Below are positions 37,001-45,700 of a stretch of 64,000 nt of DNA, piece by piece. A program made the translations under genes and the position numbers. The DNA comes from Tritrichomonas foetus (taxonomy: Eukaryota; Parabasalia; Tritrichomonadida; Tritrichomonadidae), in contig MLAK01000556.1 in the NCBI GenBank assembly GCA_001839685.1, forward strand, positions 1 to 64,000. The letters are read 5' to 3'. The first letter of the stretch is position 1, and the number at the start of each line of letters is the position of its first letter. The notes beneath the pieces were generated by a model that was given only the letters and a program-made list of their open reading frames with translations, ran no database searches and was not told where the DNA came from.

Positions 37001-40000
37001 TTCAAGTTGCACTTGGTTCAAGCTTTGCACCTTATCAAGATGTTGTTTTACAAGCATTAGATAAACATCACATCTCTAGTCATAATTTTCATACAATTTC
37101 TGGAAAAAAACCACCATTATTACTTGAATCATTCGATTTCATTGAAAAAGATTTGTTAAAACGATCAAATACTCTCCCAAGACCAACAAAATTTGGAACT
37201 TACCCTCAGAATTCATCTGTTTCACAAATAACCACCACTTTTGTAGAAAATGAAACACCTTGGAACATGAAAGAATGGTTCAAAAAGTTTGTAGAATCAA
37301 TTATTTTCAATTCCCCAGAAACTTGTATTAGATTTTCTTCTAATTTAGCTGCTAATTTACCAAGTGTGAGTGAATCTTTATTTAATGCAGCATTTTTAAG
37401 TTGTTGGGAAAAAATGAATACTGAAATGCAAAATTCAATTAGGAAAACAATCACTGATGCTTTAATGTCTCGTCATATTTCTGAAAATGCCAGATCTTTG
37501 CTTGTTAATCTTATTGAATTCATGGATCGTGCTGAGGTTTCAATTGGAATTCCACCACAAATCCTTTGTATTGCTTGTCGTGATTCGGGTCATCATGCAA
37601 GAGCCTTTTACTTTGCACATCGATGGTTCCAAGAAGATAAAACAAATCAATCATCAGAAGTTATGATCAAAATTGCATCAACCCTTGGTTTGAGACAAAC
37701 AGTTATTGGACTTTCTGAAATCATGGCACGTGGAGAAAAATTGCAACCAAGTTGGTGGGAACAGCTTGGTAATTGGCAACGTGCTCTTGATGGTTATTCT
37801 GCAAATGATGAAGATATTGCTGGAAAACTTCGTTGTATGGCACATTTAATGATGTGGAATGATATTGTAGCATATTTGCCAACACTTGAAACATTTAATT
37901 GCACTGACCAACAAAAATCAGAAGTTGCTTCATCATTAATTGCTGCTTTATATAATTTACATCGATATTCTGAAATTTCCAAACATTTAGAGTATTGTAG
38001 CGAAAATGATACATCGTCTTATGTTTTTGCAGCCATTGCTGAATTTAAAAACGGTAAAAAGGATCAAGCATTTTCAATAATTGAAAGAGCTTTTGATAAT
38101 CTTGCAAGAAGGGCACAAACAATGTTTAAACATGATAAATCAATGCTATATAGTACTGCTTTAGAATCAATGAAACTTACAGAATTATCAGAAATTATTA
38201 ATGACAAAATGGATCAAACGGTTTGGAACGATAGATTATCATTGTGCAGGAAAACATTTGATGTTATATATCCAGTTCTAACTGTGAGGTTTTGCTATTC
38301 ACAAAGCTTTGATCAATCTGTTTTACTATTAAAAAGAGCTTTAAAGCTTGCACTGAAAACAAATGATTGGAATTTATTTTCAGCTGTTGAAAAGGAACTT
38401 TTCACACCTGAAGTTGCAAAATCAAATCATGTGATGATCATTGATTCTATTGCAAAATGGGAGCAAGGAAGATGTTCAGAAGCTCTTGATCAAATTATGT
38501 CCTTGAATATTGAAGGAGAAAAAGAAGCCATTGCTTCAAAAATATGTTTCTTACGCGGACAATGGATTCTGAGAATGACGCCACCGAATGAAGTTGGACG
38601 TGTTGTTGAAAAAGTAATGCCACATTTAATTCAAGCGACAAATTTAGATCCACTAAATTATAAAGCTTGGCATCGTTGGGCTTGGGCTACCGCTAACATT
38701 TTCCATGCAGATAACACACAAACCAAATCAGCAATTGATGCTATTTCTGGATTCATGCAATGTGTTCAATTAAGAGCATCAAGTTCATTTTCCGATCTTT
38801 TACAAATGATTTCAATTTTCTTTATGGCTAATCTTGATTCAGATAGTTTTGATAAAGTATCTTCACTTATTTCCACTCTTGATGATGCCTTTATTTTAAG
38901 AATATCTCAGCATCTTTTTGCACAACTTAAATCAGAGAAAACTCGTGTCTCAAAATTTGTCGCTGATTTAATTAAAAATAGATTACCTCGTCTGTTCCAT
39001 GTAATGCTTTATCCAATTCTTCTTTTGAAAAGAGGTAATGTGAACAGCGTGGAAATTGCAAATGATTTACTTCAAAATTTCCGTGTTTCAAATCCTGCAG
39101 CTCTTCACCAAGCTGAAGTGATAAGTAATGGACTATTTAAAGCTTCTTGTTTAAGAATTGAACGAAGAATTGATTTGTTAGTTAATTTATCTAAAAAGAT
39201 GAAGAATCGAGATTTCCAGAAAATGTTGGATTTACTCAATAAAGAATTAGAAATGACACCAATTAGTAATGATGATAGAAGCTTTGAAAGACAACATTCT
39301 TCAGAATTCAAAATGCTGGCCGAAACTCTGCAAAGAATGACACAATTTTCAACACCATCAGCGTATAATTCACTTCTTAAGTTGCTGAAAAGTCTATATG
39401 ATAAATTGAAGCAAGAAATGAAAGATACTCGATCAATTAAACTTTCTGATGTATCGCCTGAACTTGCTGATCTTAAAGACTCAGTTCTTGCCGTTCCTGG
39501 AACTTATAATAGTACATATGTGAATAGTGGAAATAATAATACTAATACAAATACAAATGTAATCGGACAATTGACAACAATTACGAATTTCCATCCCGTT
39601 TTGGAAATGATTCCTTCAAAACAATATCCAAGACTTGTTGTAATTGTTGGCAGTGATGGTTGTCAACATAGCTCATTGTTAAAGGGACAAGAAGACTTAC
39701 GTCTAGATCAACAAGTGATGCAATTCTTTGAATTGATGAACATGCATATTGCCAATGGATTTGATCCAGAATTACGTTCTTTGCGTCTTCATAATTACGC
39801 AATCACACCACTTTCTAAGAAATCAGGTTTAATCCAATTTCTAGATAACACAGATACTCTATTTAAACTTATTGTAAATTATAGACAACAACGAAATATG
39901 AAAGTGTTTATTGAAGAAGATTGTGGAAAAGATTGGTTTGCTCCAATTGAACCAATGACTCCAGTTCAGCGTCTAGAATTTATGCGAGATGTAAATCAAG

Positions 40001-40707
40001 AAATGCCTGGTAATGAACTTCGAGAAGTTATTTGGCTAAAGAGTGGAAATGCAATGAATTGGATTTCAAGAACAACTCGATTTGCCCAAACTTCAGCAGT
40101 TGTTTCAATTGTTGGTTACATTCTAGGATTAGGTGACCGGCATCCATCAAATATAATGATGCATAAATACTCAGGTGATGTAATTCATATTGATTTCGGT
40201 GATTGTTTTGAAATCAGTCGCAAACGTCTTAAATTCCCTGAACAAGTACCATTTAGACTAACAAGAATGATAAGAAACGCGTTTGGACCATCTGGAATCG
40301 AAGGCGAATTTCGATTAACTTGTGAACAAACAATGAAACTTATTCGTGGCCATAGAGAGTCGATTATGACTGTTTTAAACATATTTTTACAAGTTCCGCT
40401 TGAAGGAACTTATGAAGGATGCGTTCCAAGGAAAGTTGCTGCATCTGAAGAACATATGCACCACAGTAGCAGCGTTAGGAATAACATGAGCATTGATCCT
40501 GAAAATCCGAATATTGGAAGTAATGATGAAGAAGTGATGTTGAATATTACAGCAGCTTTAGAAAGAATCACAGATAAAATTGTTGGAAAAGATTTTGAAA
40601 ATGAAACTCCTTTGGAAATTAGTGAACAAGTAGGTAAATTAATTGATAATGCTACAGATGACTATAATTTATCAGTTATGTATCCAAATTGGAAACCATT
40701 CTGGTGA
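34069..40707 (+). CDS. TOR (target of rapamycin) PIKK kinase
   Basis: This 2212-residue Ser/Thr kinase controls growth with nutrient status as TOR complex core (human mTOR is 2549). HEAT-like helical repeats fill roughly 1-1130 and a FAT domain follows (about 1170-1660, including PSWWEQLGNWQRAL). A divergent FRB-like bundle (about 1675-1775) and an Asn/Thr-rich insert come before the kinase domain, which has Lys ~1872 in LLKGQEDLRLDQQ, catalytic GDRHPSN (Asp ~2023) and IDFGDCFE (Asp ~2042). PEQVPFRLTRM and GIEGEFRLTCEQ are TOR hallmarks. The FATC tail ends NWKPFW and is followed by TGA, showing that TGA terminates translation in this genome. The ATG at 34069 is the first in frame. It lies 278 nt after the upstream plus-strand gene, with no shared operon. 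Confidence 0.94.
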   Translation: MLKGDKREKYANAINPSSPIISSSFSDLIAHCKSFRQREFIHLSTFTYKQLQEVIDASFRQVIRDCVSADASVIISTCFIIDCLRKLCADKRAQLITYASKLASNRNDQVGILISYVTSKLYNKVEGFLVRSKLEDINNRFDLSYDALPNAYFLLFLAQHSPEAILLNWELFLKIVLRAVYHKSVEIRNTAADAIREYVSLVIKRPEANLDDYVMPIFQIALNRINDVELRHGNLLLFSVLLEKGLYRYFDNPEGIINLFQGMVRFRDEIVALQALYCFILSSHLDKEYFYQKCWDTVTRLLIDFNTVSNGTVLAASSFLLMVQQFNEFLPDLGASKIFQVLRSMLCRNDPFKQGFELLEIIGKKQPSIIARTNQIFSILASTPITAEFAKYVPPLFPLFHKNSWEQFKKTLCSRLAADLIKTPTVNHLNLISSCEPLDSSNIHAALLDLLNHPNSDIRANTPKALLQNAKNMACLPNIVNQLLIQSLSEKDGIVRAKTLQSFPESTANIMSSSSALSCFESLANDECYKVRKNAMILLAKIVTISPFAVLPILRRVLLDDLFLLNSQRGHRLQKDMTKLLLHLISAAQDILPIYSQSICQIAIEHFNSPPRREQTIFERESFFDISTNISKCINIIAKKDINLVSQYFNEFIESFMLILKQHNKKELKIAVVEALTTFVSNCGSQFQIDRKAMFTELTSIASKWNSHKLNLAFLKLFGLLGAVDINILQSESEEFDVDEIDNDHHKYYLNVVCRTLLGVLQDNSLNIHHSETTKHLVSIFALHEESSYEWYLKFMPLFINEIRNTRSSIFLSLLQHLCQSIPPNWLTCFTDELIGLIYELWGTDELLNVLGVVSALASVLMDRFAPFLPQCISLLLDCLFSNKTSHPDISQKVLESLVALRYVSSDYMFLIIPEIVATASNPLTNPETRIDALHSLRIFIQSCECENFAASIVRCVIFSLSFSGKVRNIALQVLYSLQVALGSSFAPYQDVVLQALDKHHISSHNFHTISGKKPPLLLESFDFIEKDLLKRSNTLPRPTKFGTYPQNSSVSQITTTFVENETPWNMKEWFKKFVESIIFNSPETCIRFSSNLAANLPSVSESLFNAAFLSCWEKMNTEMQNSIRKTITDALMSRHISENARSLLVNLIEFMDRAEVSIGIPPQILCIACRDSGHHARAFYFAHRWFQEDKTNQSSEVMIKIASTLGLRQTVIGLSEIMARGEKLQPSWWEQLGNWQRALDGYSANDEDIAGKLRCMAHLMMWNDIVAYLPTLETFNCTDQQKSEVASSLIAALYNLHRYSEISKHLEYCSENDTSSYVFAAIAEFKNGKKDQAFSIIERAFDNLARRAQTMFKHDKSMLYSTALESMKLTELSEIINDKMDQTVWNDRLSLCRKTFDVIYPVLTVRFCYSQSFDQSVLLLKRALKLALKTNDWNLFSAVEKELFTPEVAKSNHVMIIDSIAKWEQGRCSEALDQIMSLNIEGEKEAIASKICFLRGQWILRMTPPNEVGRVVEKVMPHLIQATNLDPLNYKAWHRWAWATANIFHADNTQTKSAIDAISGFMQCVQLRASSSFSDLLQMISIFFMANLDSDSFDKVSSLISTLDDAFILRISQHLFAQLKSEKTRVSKFVADLIKNRLPRLFHVMLYPILLLKRGNVNSVEIANDLLQNFRVSNPAALHQAEVISNGLFKASCLRIERRIDLLVNLSKKMKNRDFQKMLDLLNKELEMTPISNDDRSFERQHSSEFKMLAETLQRMTQFSTPSAYNSLLKLLKSLYDKLKQEMKDTRSIKLSDVSPELADLKDSVLAVPGTYNSTYVNSGNNNTNTNTNVIGQLTTITNFHPVLEMIPSKQYPRLVVIVGSDGCQHSSLLKGQEDLRLDQQVMQFFELMNMHIANGFDPELRSLRLHNYAITPLSKKSGLIQFLDNTDTLFKLIVNYRQQRNMKVFIEEDCGKDWFAPIEPMTPVQRLEFMRDVNQEMPGNELREVIWLKSGNAMNWISRTTRFAQTSAVVSIVGYILGLGDRHPSNIMMHKYSGDVIHIDFGDCFEISRKRLKFPEQVPFRLTRMIRNAFGPSGIEGEFRLTCEQTMKLIRGHRESIMTVLNIFLQVPLEGTYEGCVPRKVAASEEHMHHSSSVRNNMSIDPENPNIGSNDEEVMLNITAALERITDKIVGKDFENETPLEISEQVGKLIDNATDDYNLSVMYPNWKPFW

Positions 40708-41121
40708 AAAGAAAAATATATTTTGTTTATATTAAATTTATTTGTATTAATCTCAAAACTAACAAATGTTTCTTTCTTTTTTATTTATGATTTTTAATTT
40801 TTACCATAAATTTCCTTTTGAATTAAACCCAAAACAATTAAGGGCATGAAATACAAATTTCTAAAAATGAAATAATAGCGGGGCATCCAAGAAATCCGTA
40901 TTATGGAAACAGAAAATTTGTATCACAAAAAAATAGCATATCAGCTTCAAGAAATATTTTTGGCTTTTTGAGAATGGAGAATATGATCCAAAATATTGGG
41001 CTATAAAGTAAATATTAAAATTTTCTTGTCAAAGCAAAACAACTTTTTACATTTGCTCAATTCGTCGAAATGCGTTTGGTTGAATGTGTTTTCTTTCCTA
41101 GTTTTTTTTATTTTTTTTATT
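40708..41121. other. Convergent spacer after TOR
   Basis: Tail-to-tail AT-rich spacer with TAAA stretches near both gene ends and T-runs near 41104-41119. No gene or fold was noticed. Confidence 0.35.
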
Positions 41122-41757
41122 TCATTTCTTGGATTTTAGAGTTTTGTTCATTAGTTCAATTGCGTATTGCATATCATTAGCCATTCTTAGCGAACTATTA
41201 ATTTGAGTAGAAAAACATATGACATTTGTTTTTTCCTTCAGAAAATCATTAAACTTTTGAAGATTTTGGGCATTTTCAAATTCTTTTTTCATTAGGTTTA
41301 GTTGATGAATTTGAGTTTGATTGAAAATCAATTCTTCATTTTCTTTCATAGTATCCTGAGCCATTTTATGTAATTCTTTTGCAGATGAATTATTGGTATT
41401 TAAATTAGGATTTGAACTGGTATTTAAGTTAGTATTTAATTGTTGATTCTTGTGAGAAGAAGAAATGAAACTTGTGAGGTTTTTTTTAAAATTGGAAAAA
41501 GTTCTTTGTGAATTTTCGATGCAGGAATATTGCAAAATAATTTTAAATGAAGAAATGATTCTTTTTTTGAGCTGAAGGATTTCTTTATTTGAAGCATCAG
41601 AAAAACAAAATTTTTGTAAATCTGAAATCTGATTTTTTAAATCTTCGAAATTGGTTTGATTGAATGAGTCATTGAAAGAATTTGGATCAAACCTTTCATA
41701 TAGCAGATCAATTATGAGGAATGCATCATTGATGAGATCATTTGATGATACATTCAT
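41122..41757 (-). CDS. Small hypothetical helical protein
   Basis: This is a 211-residue protein that I do not recognise. The N-terminal ~90 residues are predicted helical. An Asn/Ser/Thr-rich linker (about 105-125, NTNLNT-like repeats) separates them from a second helical, coiled-coil-like part (about 125-211). No signal peptide, membrane span, zinc ligands or catalytic motif were seen. The start is the first ATG of the frame. Codon and base composition match the neighbours, supporting a real but lineage-restricted gene. Confidence 0.6.
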   Translation of the reverse strand: MNVSSNDLINDAFLIIDLLYERFDPNSFNDSFNQTNFEDLKNQISDLQKFCFSDASNKEILQLKKRIISSFKIILQYSCIENSQRTFSNFKKNLTSFISSSHKNQQLNTNLNTSSNPNLNTNNSSAKELHKMAQDTMKENEELIFNQTQIHQLNLMKKEFENAQNLQKFNDFLKEKTNVICFSTQINSSLRMANDMQYAIELMNKTLKSKK

Positions 41758-41979
41758 TTAAATGCATCTTGTCGTATTGTTACAAGTTTTCAAATATATT
41801 TTTGTCATCTAAAAATATTCAATTAATTTCGGTGTTTATTTGTCCATATCATTTTACTCGATAATTACCCAAGTAAATTCGAAAACGACAACATGAAATA
41901 TTGAATAATCAACTGAAAATTTCAGTTATTGAAAAAAAAAGAATAATAAAAAAAAGATGATATATCGAATAAATAAAAT

Positions 41980-42471
41980 TTATACATCTTTGACTTTTTC
42001 GTGACCTGTGTAGTCCTGAATTGGTTGTGAGAAGAGTGAATTTCTCCCAAAATGATGCGGCTTGTCGCTGTGAAGTGTGATTGGCTCATCAGTCAAATAA
42101 TCGAGTTTCAATTCAGGATGAAGCTGCGGCTCGTGGAGATAACGGCCACGAGTGAAGTACATGTTGTGATCCTCGATTTCATGTTCTTCTGTTTTGAGGT
42201 CTCGTGAAATTGTCAATGCTTCATTCATCTCGCGAAGCCTCTGACGAGGTGGAATTTTTCTGTGACGAACATTTGGATTGACGAATGTCTCTTGGTATGT
42301 TGAAATATAGCGGGCGTCTTCGTATCCGGGCTGGGCAGTCAAATCTAAACCATGCGAACTTCTTTGAATTCCTCTTGCGTTGTCTTGCCAGAATCGATCT
42401 TCGAACCAGTTTCCATTAAGTGTCTGACCGGCTTTCTTTTCTCCCTCCAAGTTATAGCTCTTCAAAGCCAT
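41980..42471 (-). CDS. Small conserved-looking protein, possible axonemal microtubule inner protein
   Basis: From the 42471 start this is a 163-residue protein with no transmembrane segment. It is rich in Arg, His, Asp, Tyr and Trp, with short motifs GNWFEDRFW (about 20), ARYISTYQETFVNP (about 53-66), RKIPPRQRLREMNEAL and a C-terminal HFGRNSLFSQP. GNW-[FY]-E-[ED]-R near the N-terminus and STYQ/TYxxxY-type motifs recall small microtubule inner proteins of axonemes such as CFAP107, from memory and only weakly. An upstream in-frame ATG at 42534 would add 21 residues. I prefer 42471 (MALKSYNLEG) because the extension is a basic, unstructured leader, and trichomonad 5' leaders are short. The dynein and CEP20-like genes in the window fit a flagellar setting but do not prove it. 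Confidence 0.7.
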   Translation of the reverse strand: MALKSYNLEGEKKAGQTLNGNWFEDRFWQDNARGIQRSSHGLDLTAQPGYEDARYISTYQETFVNPNVRHRKIPPRQRLREMNEALTISRDLKTEEHEIEDHNMYFTRGRYLHEPQLHPELKLDYLTDEPITLHSDKPHHFGRNSLFSQPIQDYTGHEKVKDV

Positions 42472-42743
42472 TTTTTTAGAGATTTTGAGGAATTTTGGAT
42501 TTGCCTTTGAAAATTGAATAGAACATTTTATCATACGTTAAAAATGTTCGTTAATCTCTCAATCAATTTTAATATCACATAAAGAGAATCATATTTCTTT
42601 TATTTAGTCATGTCTTCGCATGAAAAATTTATTCTAGAATAAATTCTACTTATTTTGCATTTGTTAATCCTAGATTAAGTCATTATATGTAATTTATCGT
42701 GCAATGAGGAGATATCGTTTTTTGAATAGTTTATTTTGTCGAG

Positions 42744-43298
42744 ATGACAATTTTAAACGTACAACAGTTTGAAATGGATAAAAAGGAGAAGAAGAAATTA
42801 GATTTAAATGTAATGAGAATGCTCCAAGAAAATGGAATATTTAATCGCCTTAATTCAGGGCTAATTGCTGATATCGCTGAACTTGTCTCCCAATCCGAAT
42901 TTGATTCAATGAAACCATACCGAGAAATTCGCACAGATATCGATCATCAACTCACTGCAGAAATCGTGTTTGAATATTTAAAGCGCAATAATATGACTGA
43001 AACCATTCGTTGTATTGCAGCAGAAACAAATAATAATCTTGTAGCAAAACCGCTTTCAGGAAATATCGCTAATGAGCTCAAGATCGAAGATAAAACAGAT
43101 ATTTTGCACAAAGTAATCAATAATTACACACAGGATTCAGACAACATACAAATGTCATTTCATGAAAATCTTATTTCTGGGATTGAAGGGCGTCTCGCAA
43201 ATTTACCTGAATCTTCTCCTTCGAAGCATGGCCACTCATCATCTCGTCACAGAAAGCATAAGCATGAGTCGTCTTCGAGGAAAGATGATAGTGATTAA
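42744..43298 (+). CDS. LisH-domain CEP20/FOP-like centriolar protein
   Basis: This 184-residue protein is organised like CEP20 (FOPNL/FOR20) and the FOP N-terminus, which act at centrioles, basal bodies and transition zones. An N-terminal helix with LQENGIFNRLNSGLIADI (about 27-44) is followed by a LisH-like segment (about 72-92, LTAEIVFEYLKRNNMTETI), then ETN...ELKIEDKTDILHKVI as in the family's dimerisation module. The C-terminal 30 residues are a Ser/His/Lys-rich tail (SSRHRKHKHESSSRKDDSD). The first ATG is at 42744. A second ATG ten codons on is possible. Family assignment is from motif order, so confidence is moderate. Confidence 0.75.
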   Translation: MTILNVQQFEMDKKEKKKLDLNVMRMLQENGIFNRLNSGLIADIAELVSQSEFDSMKPYREIRTDIDHQLTAEIVFEYLKRNNMTETIRCIAAETNNNLVAKPLSGNIANELKIEDKTDILHKVINNYTQDSDNIQMSFHENLISGIEGRLANLPESSPSKHGHSSSRHRKHKHESSSRKDDSD

Positions 43299-43380
43299 AT
43301 TATGTTTATCAATGAAAATAGGAATAAATTTATCTTCCATTTTATTTAAACTTATTTAGATTTCATTTGTTCAATTCATT

Positions 43381-43935
43381 CCAACATTCAATCATTATTT
43401 CATTAATTAATCATTCATTCGTTAATCATTCATACATTCATTAATCATACATTCATTCATTAATCATNNNNNNNNNNNNNNNNNNNNNNNNNNNNNNNNN
43501 NNNNNNNNNNNNNNNNNNNNNNNNNNNNNNNNNNNNNNNNNNNNNNNNNNNNNNNNNNNNNNNNNNNNNNNNNNNNNNNNNNNNNNNNNNNNNNNNNNNN
43601 NNNNNNNNNNNNNNNNNNNNNNNNNNNNNNNNNNNNNNNNNNNNNNNNNNNNNNNNNNNNNNNNNNNNNNNNNNNNNNNNNNNNNNNNNNNNNNNNNNNN
43701 NNNNNNNNNNNNNNNNNNNNNNNNNNNNNNNNNNNNNNNNNNNNNNNNNNNNNNNNNNNNNNNNNNNNNNNNNNNNNNNNNNNNNNNNNNNNNNNNNNNN
43801 NNNNNNNNNNNNNNNNNNNNNNNNNNNNNNNNNNNNNNNNNNNNNNNNNNNNNNNNNNNNNNNNNNNNNNNNNNNNNNNNNNNNNNCATTCATTAATCAT
43901 TTATTCATTCATTAATCATTCATTTATCTATCATT
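43381..43935. repeat. ATTCATTAATC-type satellite interrupted by an assembly gap
   Basis: Both flanks of the gap consist of variants of CATT/CATTAATC units (43381-43467 and 43887-43935), read as a short-period tandem array. The repeat type is the same on both sides, so the unresolved stretch is very probably more of the same array. It lies in the convergent spacer between the CEP20-like and triple-UBL genes. Confidence 0.85.
43468..43886. other. Run of 419 N (scaffold gap)
   Basis: Undetermined bases. Reading frames reported across this run are artefacts. The true length may differ from 419. Confidence 0.99.
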
Positions 43936-44090
43936 ACTGATGTATTCGTGAATGTCGAATCAATAGTTATATCATTATTATGTTATTTTAGCATATATAA
44001 TAGAAGAATCATTCCGAGTATTAATATTATACACTTTACTTTAAATAATAATAATAGTAATAATCAAAAAGATGCGATAGCAAAATGAGT

Positions 44091-44939
44091 TCATTCAATT
44101 TTTGCCGGAACTGAAGTGTCATCAAATGGCGTACGTAATCCTTTCCTTCGCTTTTTGTTGTCTGTTCTCCTTCTTGCGCTTCCAATTTTTGAGATTCGTT
44201 TCAAATCGACGTACGGATCATTTTCGTCAATTTCCATTCGAGATTCAACAACTATACATTCACCAGGACCACCTGCCATCTTTACCATTTCAGTGAGCTT
44301 TGTTTGATTGTCCTTGAAGTAGATTCCTCCACATCTGATTTTAATTTCAGCCGTGTTTGGATCAGCCAGCTTCATTAATTCTTCTTTTGCATCACCTATT
44401 GTTGCATCTTCAGGAAAATCGAATTTATATGCTTCATGCTGAAACATGAAAAGATATGATATTCGATTTTGAATGGTTTTATTTTCTTCATCATTCATTA
44501 ATTCAATATTTATATGTTTTGAATATGGAATTTGAATATCTCTCATCAAAAAGTTATCTTCGAATATTTTCGAATCATAGCTGAGTATGATTTTATCGGC
44601 GGAAACTTGAAAGTGGGGGGCTATAATTGACTTGACATTCTGTATAGTAGAATTTTGATACAATGGGATGTAAATCGGCGCTGTGTTTTTGTATTGAAAT
44701 CCCAATTTTCGTTTCTCAAAAGTGACTGTTATAGATTCGTTTTTCTTTGTGCCGAGCGATTTAAGTGGAGCGTTGTTGTTTAGGAAACGAAGCCTGTGAG
44801 AAAGAGAAAGCTTGACGTTACTTTCTGGTTCTTTAATTCGATGACAAATGTCTTCTTTAAGGCTCCTCACTGTTGAATTGCCACTGACGCATGTTTCGAT
44901 GTACTCCCCCGTCGGAGGGTTAAGCGTAAACTCGTGCAT
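44091..44939 (-). CDS. Protein with three ubiquitin-like beta-grasp domains
   Basis: This is a 282-residue protein. Three consecutive stretches follow the ubiquitin pattern: residues 1-75 (strand, strand, then TVRSLKEDICHRI helix, then LRFLNNNAPLKSLG), about 80-148 (IQNVKSIIAPHF helix, KIILSYDSKIFEDN) and about 162-235 (IGDAKEELMKLA helix, EIKIRCGGIYFKDN). The C-terminal ~45 residues are a basic tail (ARRRTDNKKRRKGLRTP) that could be a nuclear signal. There is no C-terminal Gly-Gly, so it is not a conjugatable modifier. A role as a proteasome or ubiquitin-receptor adaptor is inference. The ATG at 44939 is first in frame, with GAAAAAG 29 nt upstream (44968-44974). Confidence 0.78.
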   Translation of the reverse strand: MHEFTLNPPTGEYIETCVSGNSTVRSLKEDICHRIKEPESNVKLSLSHRLRFLNNNAPLKSLGTKKNESITVTFEKRKLGFQYKNTAPIYIPLYQNSTIQNVKSIIAPHFQVSADKIILSYDSKIFEDNFLMRDIQIPYSKHINIELMNDEENKTIQNRISYLFMFQHEAYKFDFPEDATIGDAKEELMKLADPNTAEIKIRCGGIYFKDNQTKLTEMVKMAGGPGECIVVESRMEIDENDPYVDLKRISKIGSARRRTDNKKRRKGLRTPFDDTSVPAKIE

Positions 44940-45700
44940 GATCGAAATGCGGATGAACTAATTCATTGAAAAAGTTGAACAGTGCTAAAAAAAACGTATC
45001 CTTACAGTATTCAATTATTAGCTCTAAAGAAATTTTTTGATACACTAAATAGTCATAATGAATTCAAACAATGTCTGAAATTCATGAATTGTCAGAAATT
45101 TCCAAGATAATTATGATTTCATATAACAAGTCCCTCATCATACATTTCATTTCATATCACATTACAAAAAACTGAATGATCTGGAAAGTAAAAGCTTTTC
45201 TTCAGGGATTTACAATTCACAGAAACCCAAGCATTTTTAATGTTTTGAAAAAGGTTTATTTCATTGAATTAAAAAAAGAATCTATGAAAATTTTATTCTT
45301 TAGATTTTAATCTCAAAATATCGTGATATTAAGACAAATAACCATATCTCAATTGAGATAAAGAGCAGCTGATCAGCGAAAATTGATTTTTTCGCCATTT
45401 TTTAAAACTTTGGGAATCTCAAAAAAATTCAATGATTTATATCATTTCATTACACAGTGAAATTTTCACAATTTTACATTTCTTCTGAAATTTTCAATAA
45501 AATATTGCCCACAACTTTTTCCCGAAAAAGCCCAAAAATTATTGAAAAAGTTAGAAAAAGATAAACCAAAGAAAATATCGATGAATTTCAATGGAAATTT
45601 CTGTTTTCTATATTCAATGTATATTCAATAGCAATTTCATTTTTTTAATCAATTTTGATCAAATAATTCACTTTTTCATTTAATTTCACACAGATTTTTG
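44940..45700. promoter_or_regulatory. Large divergent promoter region with clustered GAAAAAG and palindromes
   Basis: This 761-nt head-to-head spacer holds seven GAAAAAG/CTTTTTC copies: 44968-44974, about 45246-45252, 45515-45521, 45524-45530, 45544-45550, 45554-45560 and 45671-45677. Two of them form the inverted pair CTTTTTC-CC-GAAAAAG at 45515-45530. It also carries three palindromes: AATATC-GT-GATATT (45317-45330), TATCTCAATTGAGATA (45345-45360, perfect 16 bp) and GCTGATCAGC (45368-45377, perfect). TCACA, an Inr-like match, lies about 20 nt before the WD40 ATG. No ORF is supported. Confidence 0.5.

Noticed and set aside
43453..43900. Open frames across the N run
   Set aside because: They are produced only by undetermined bases.
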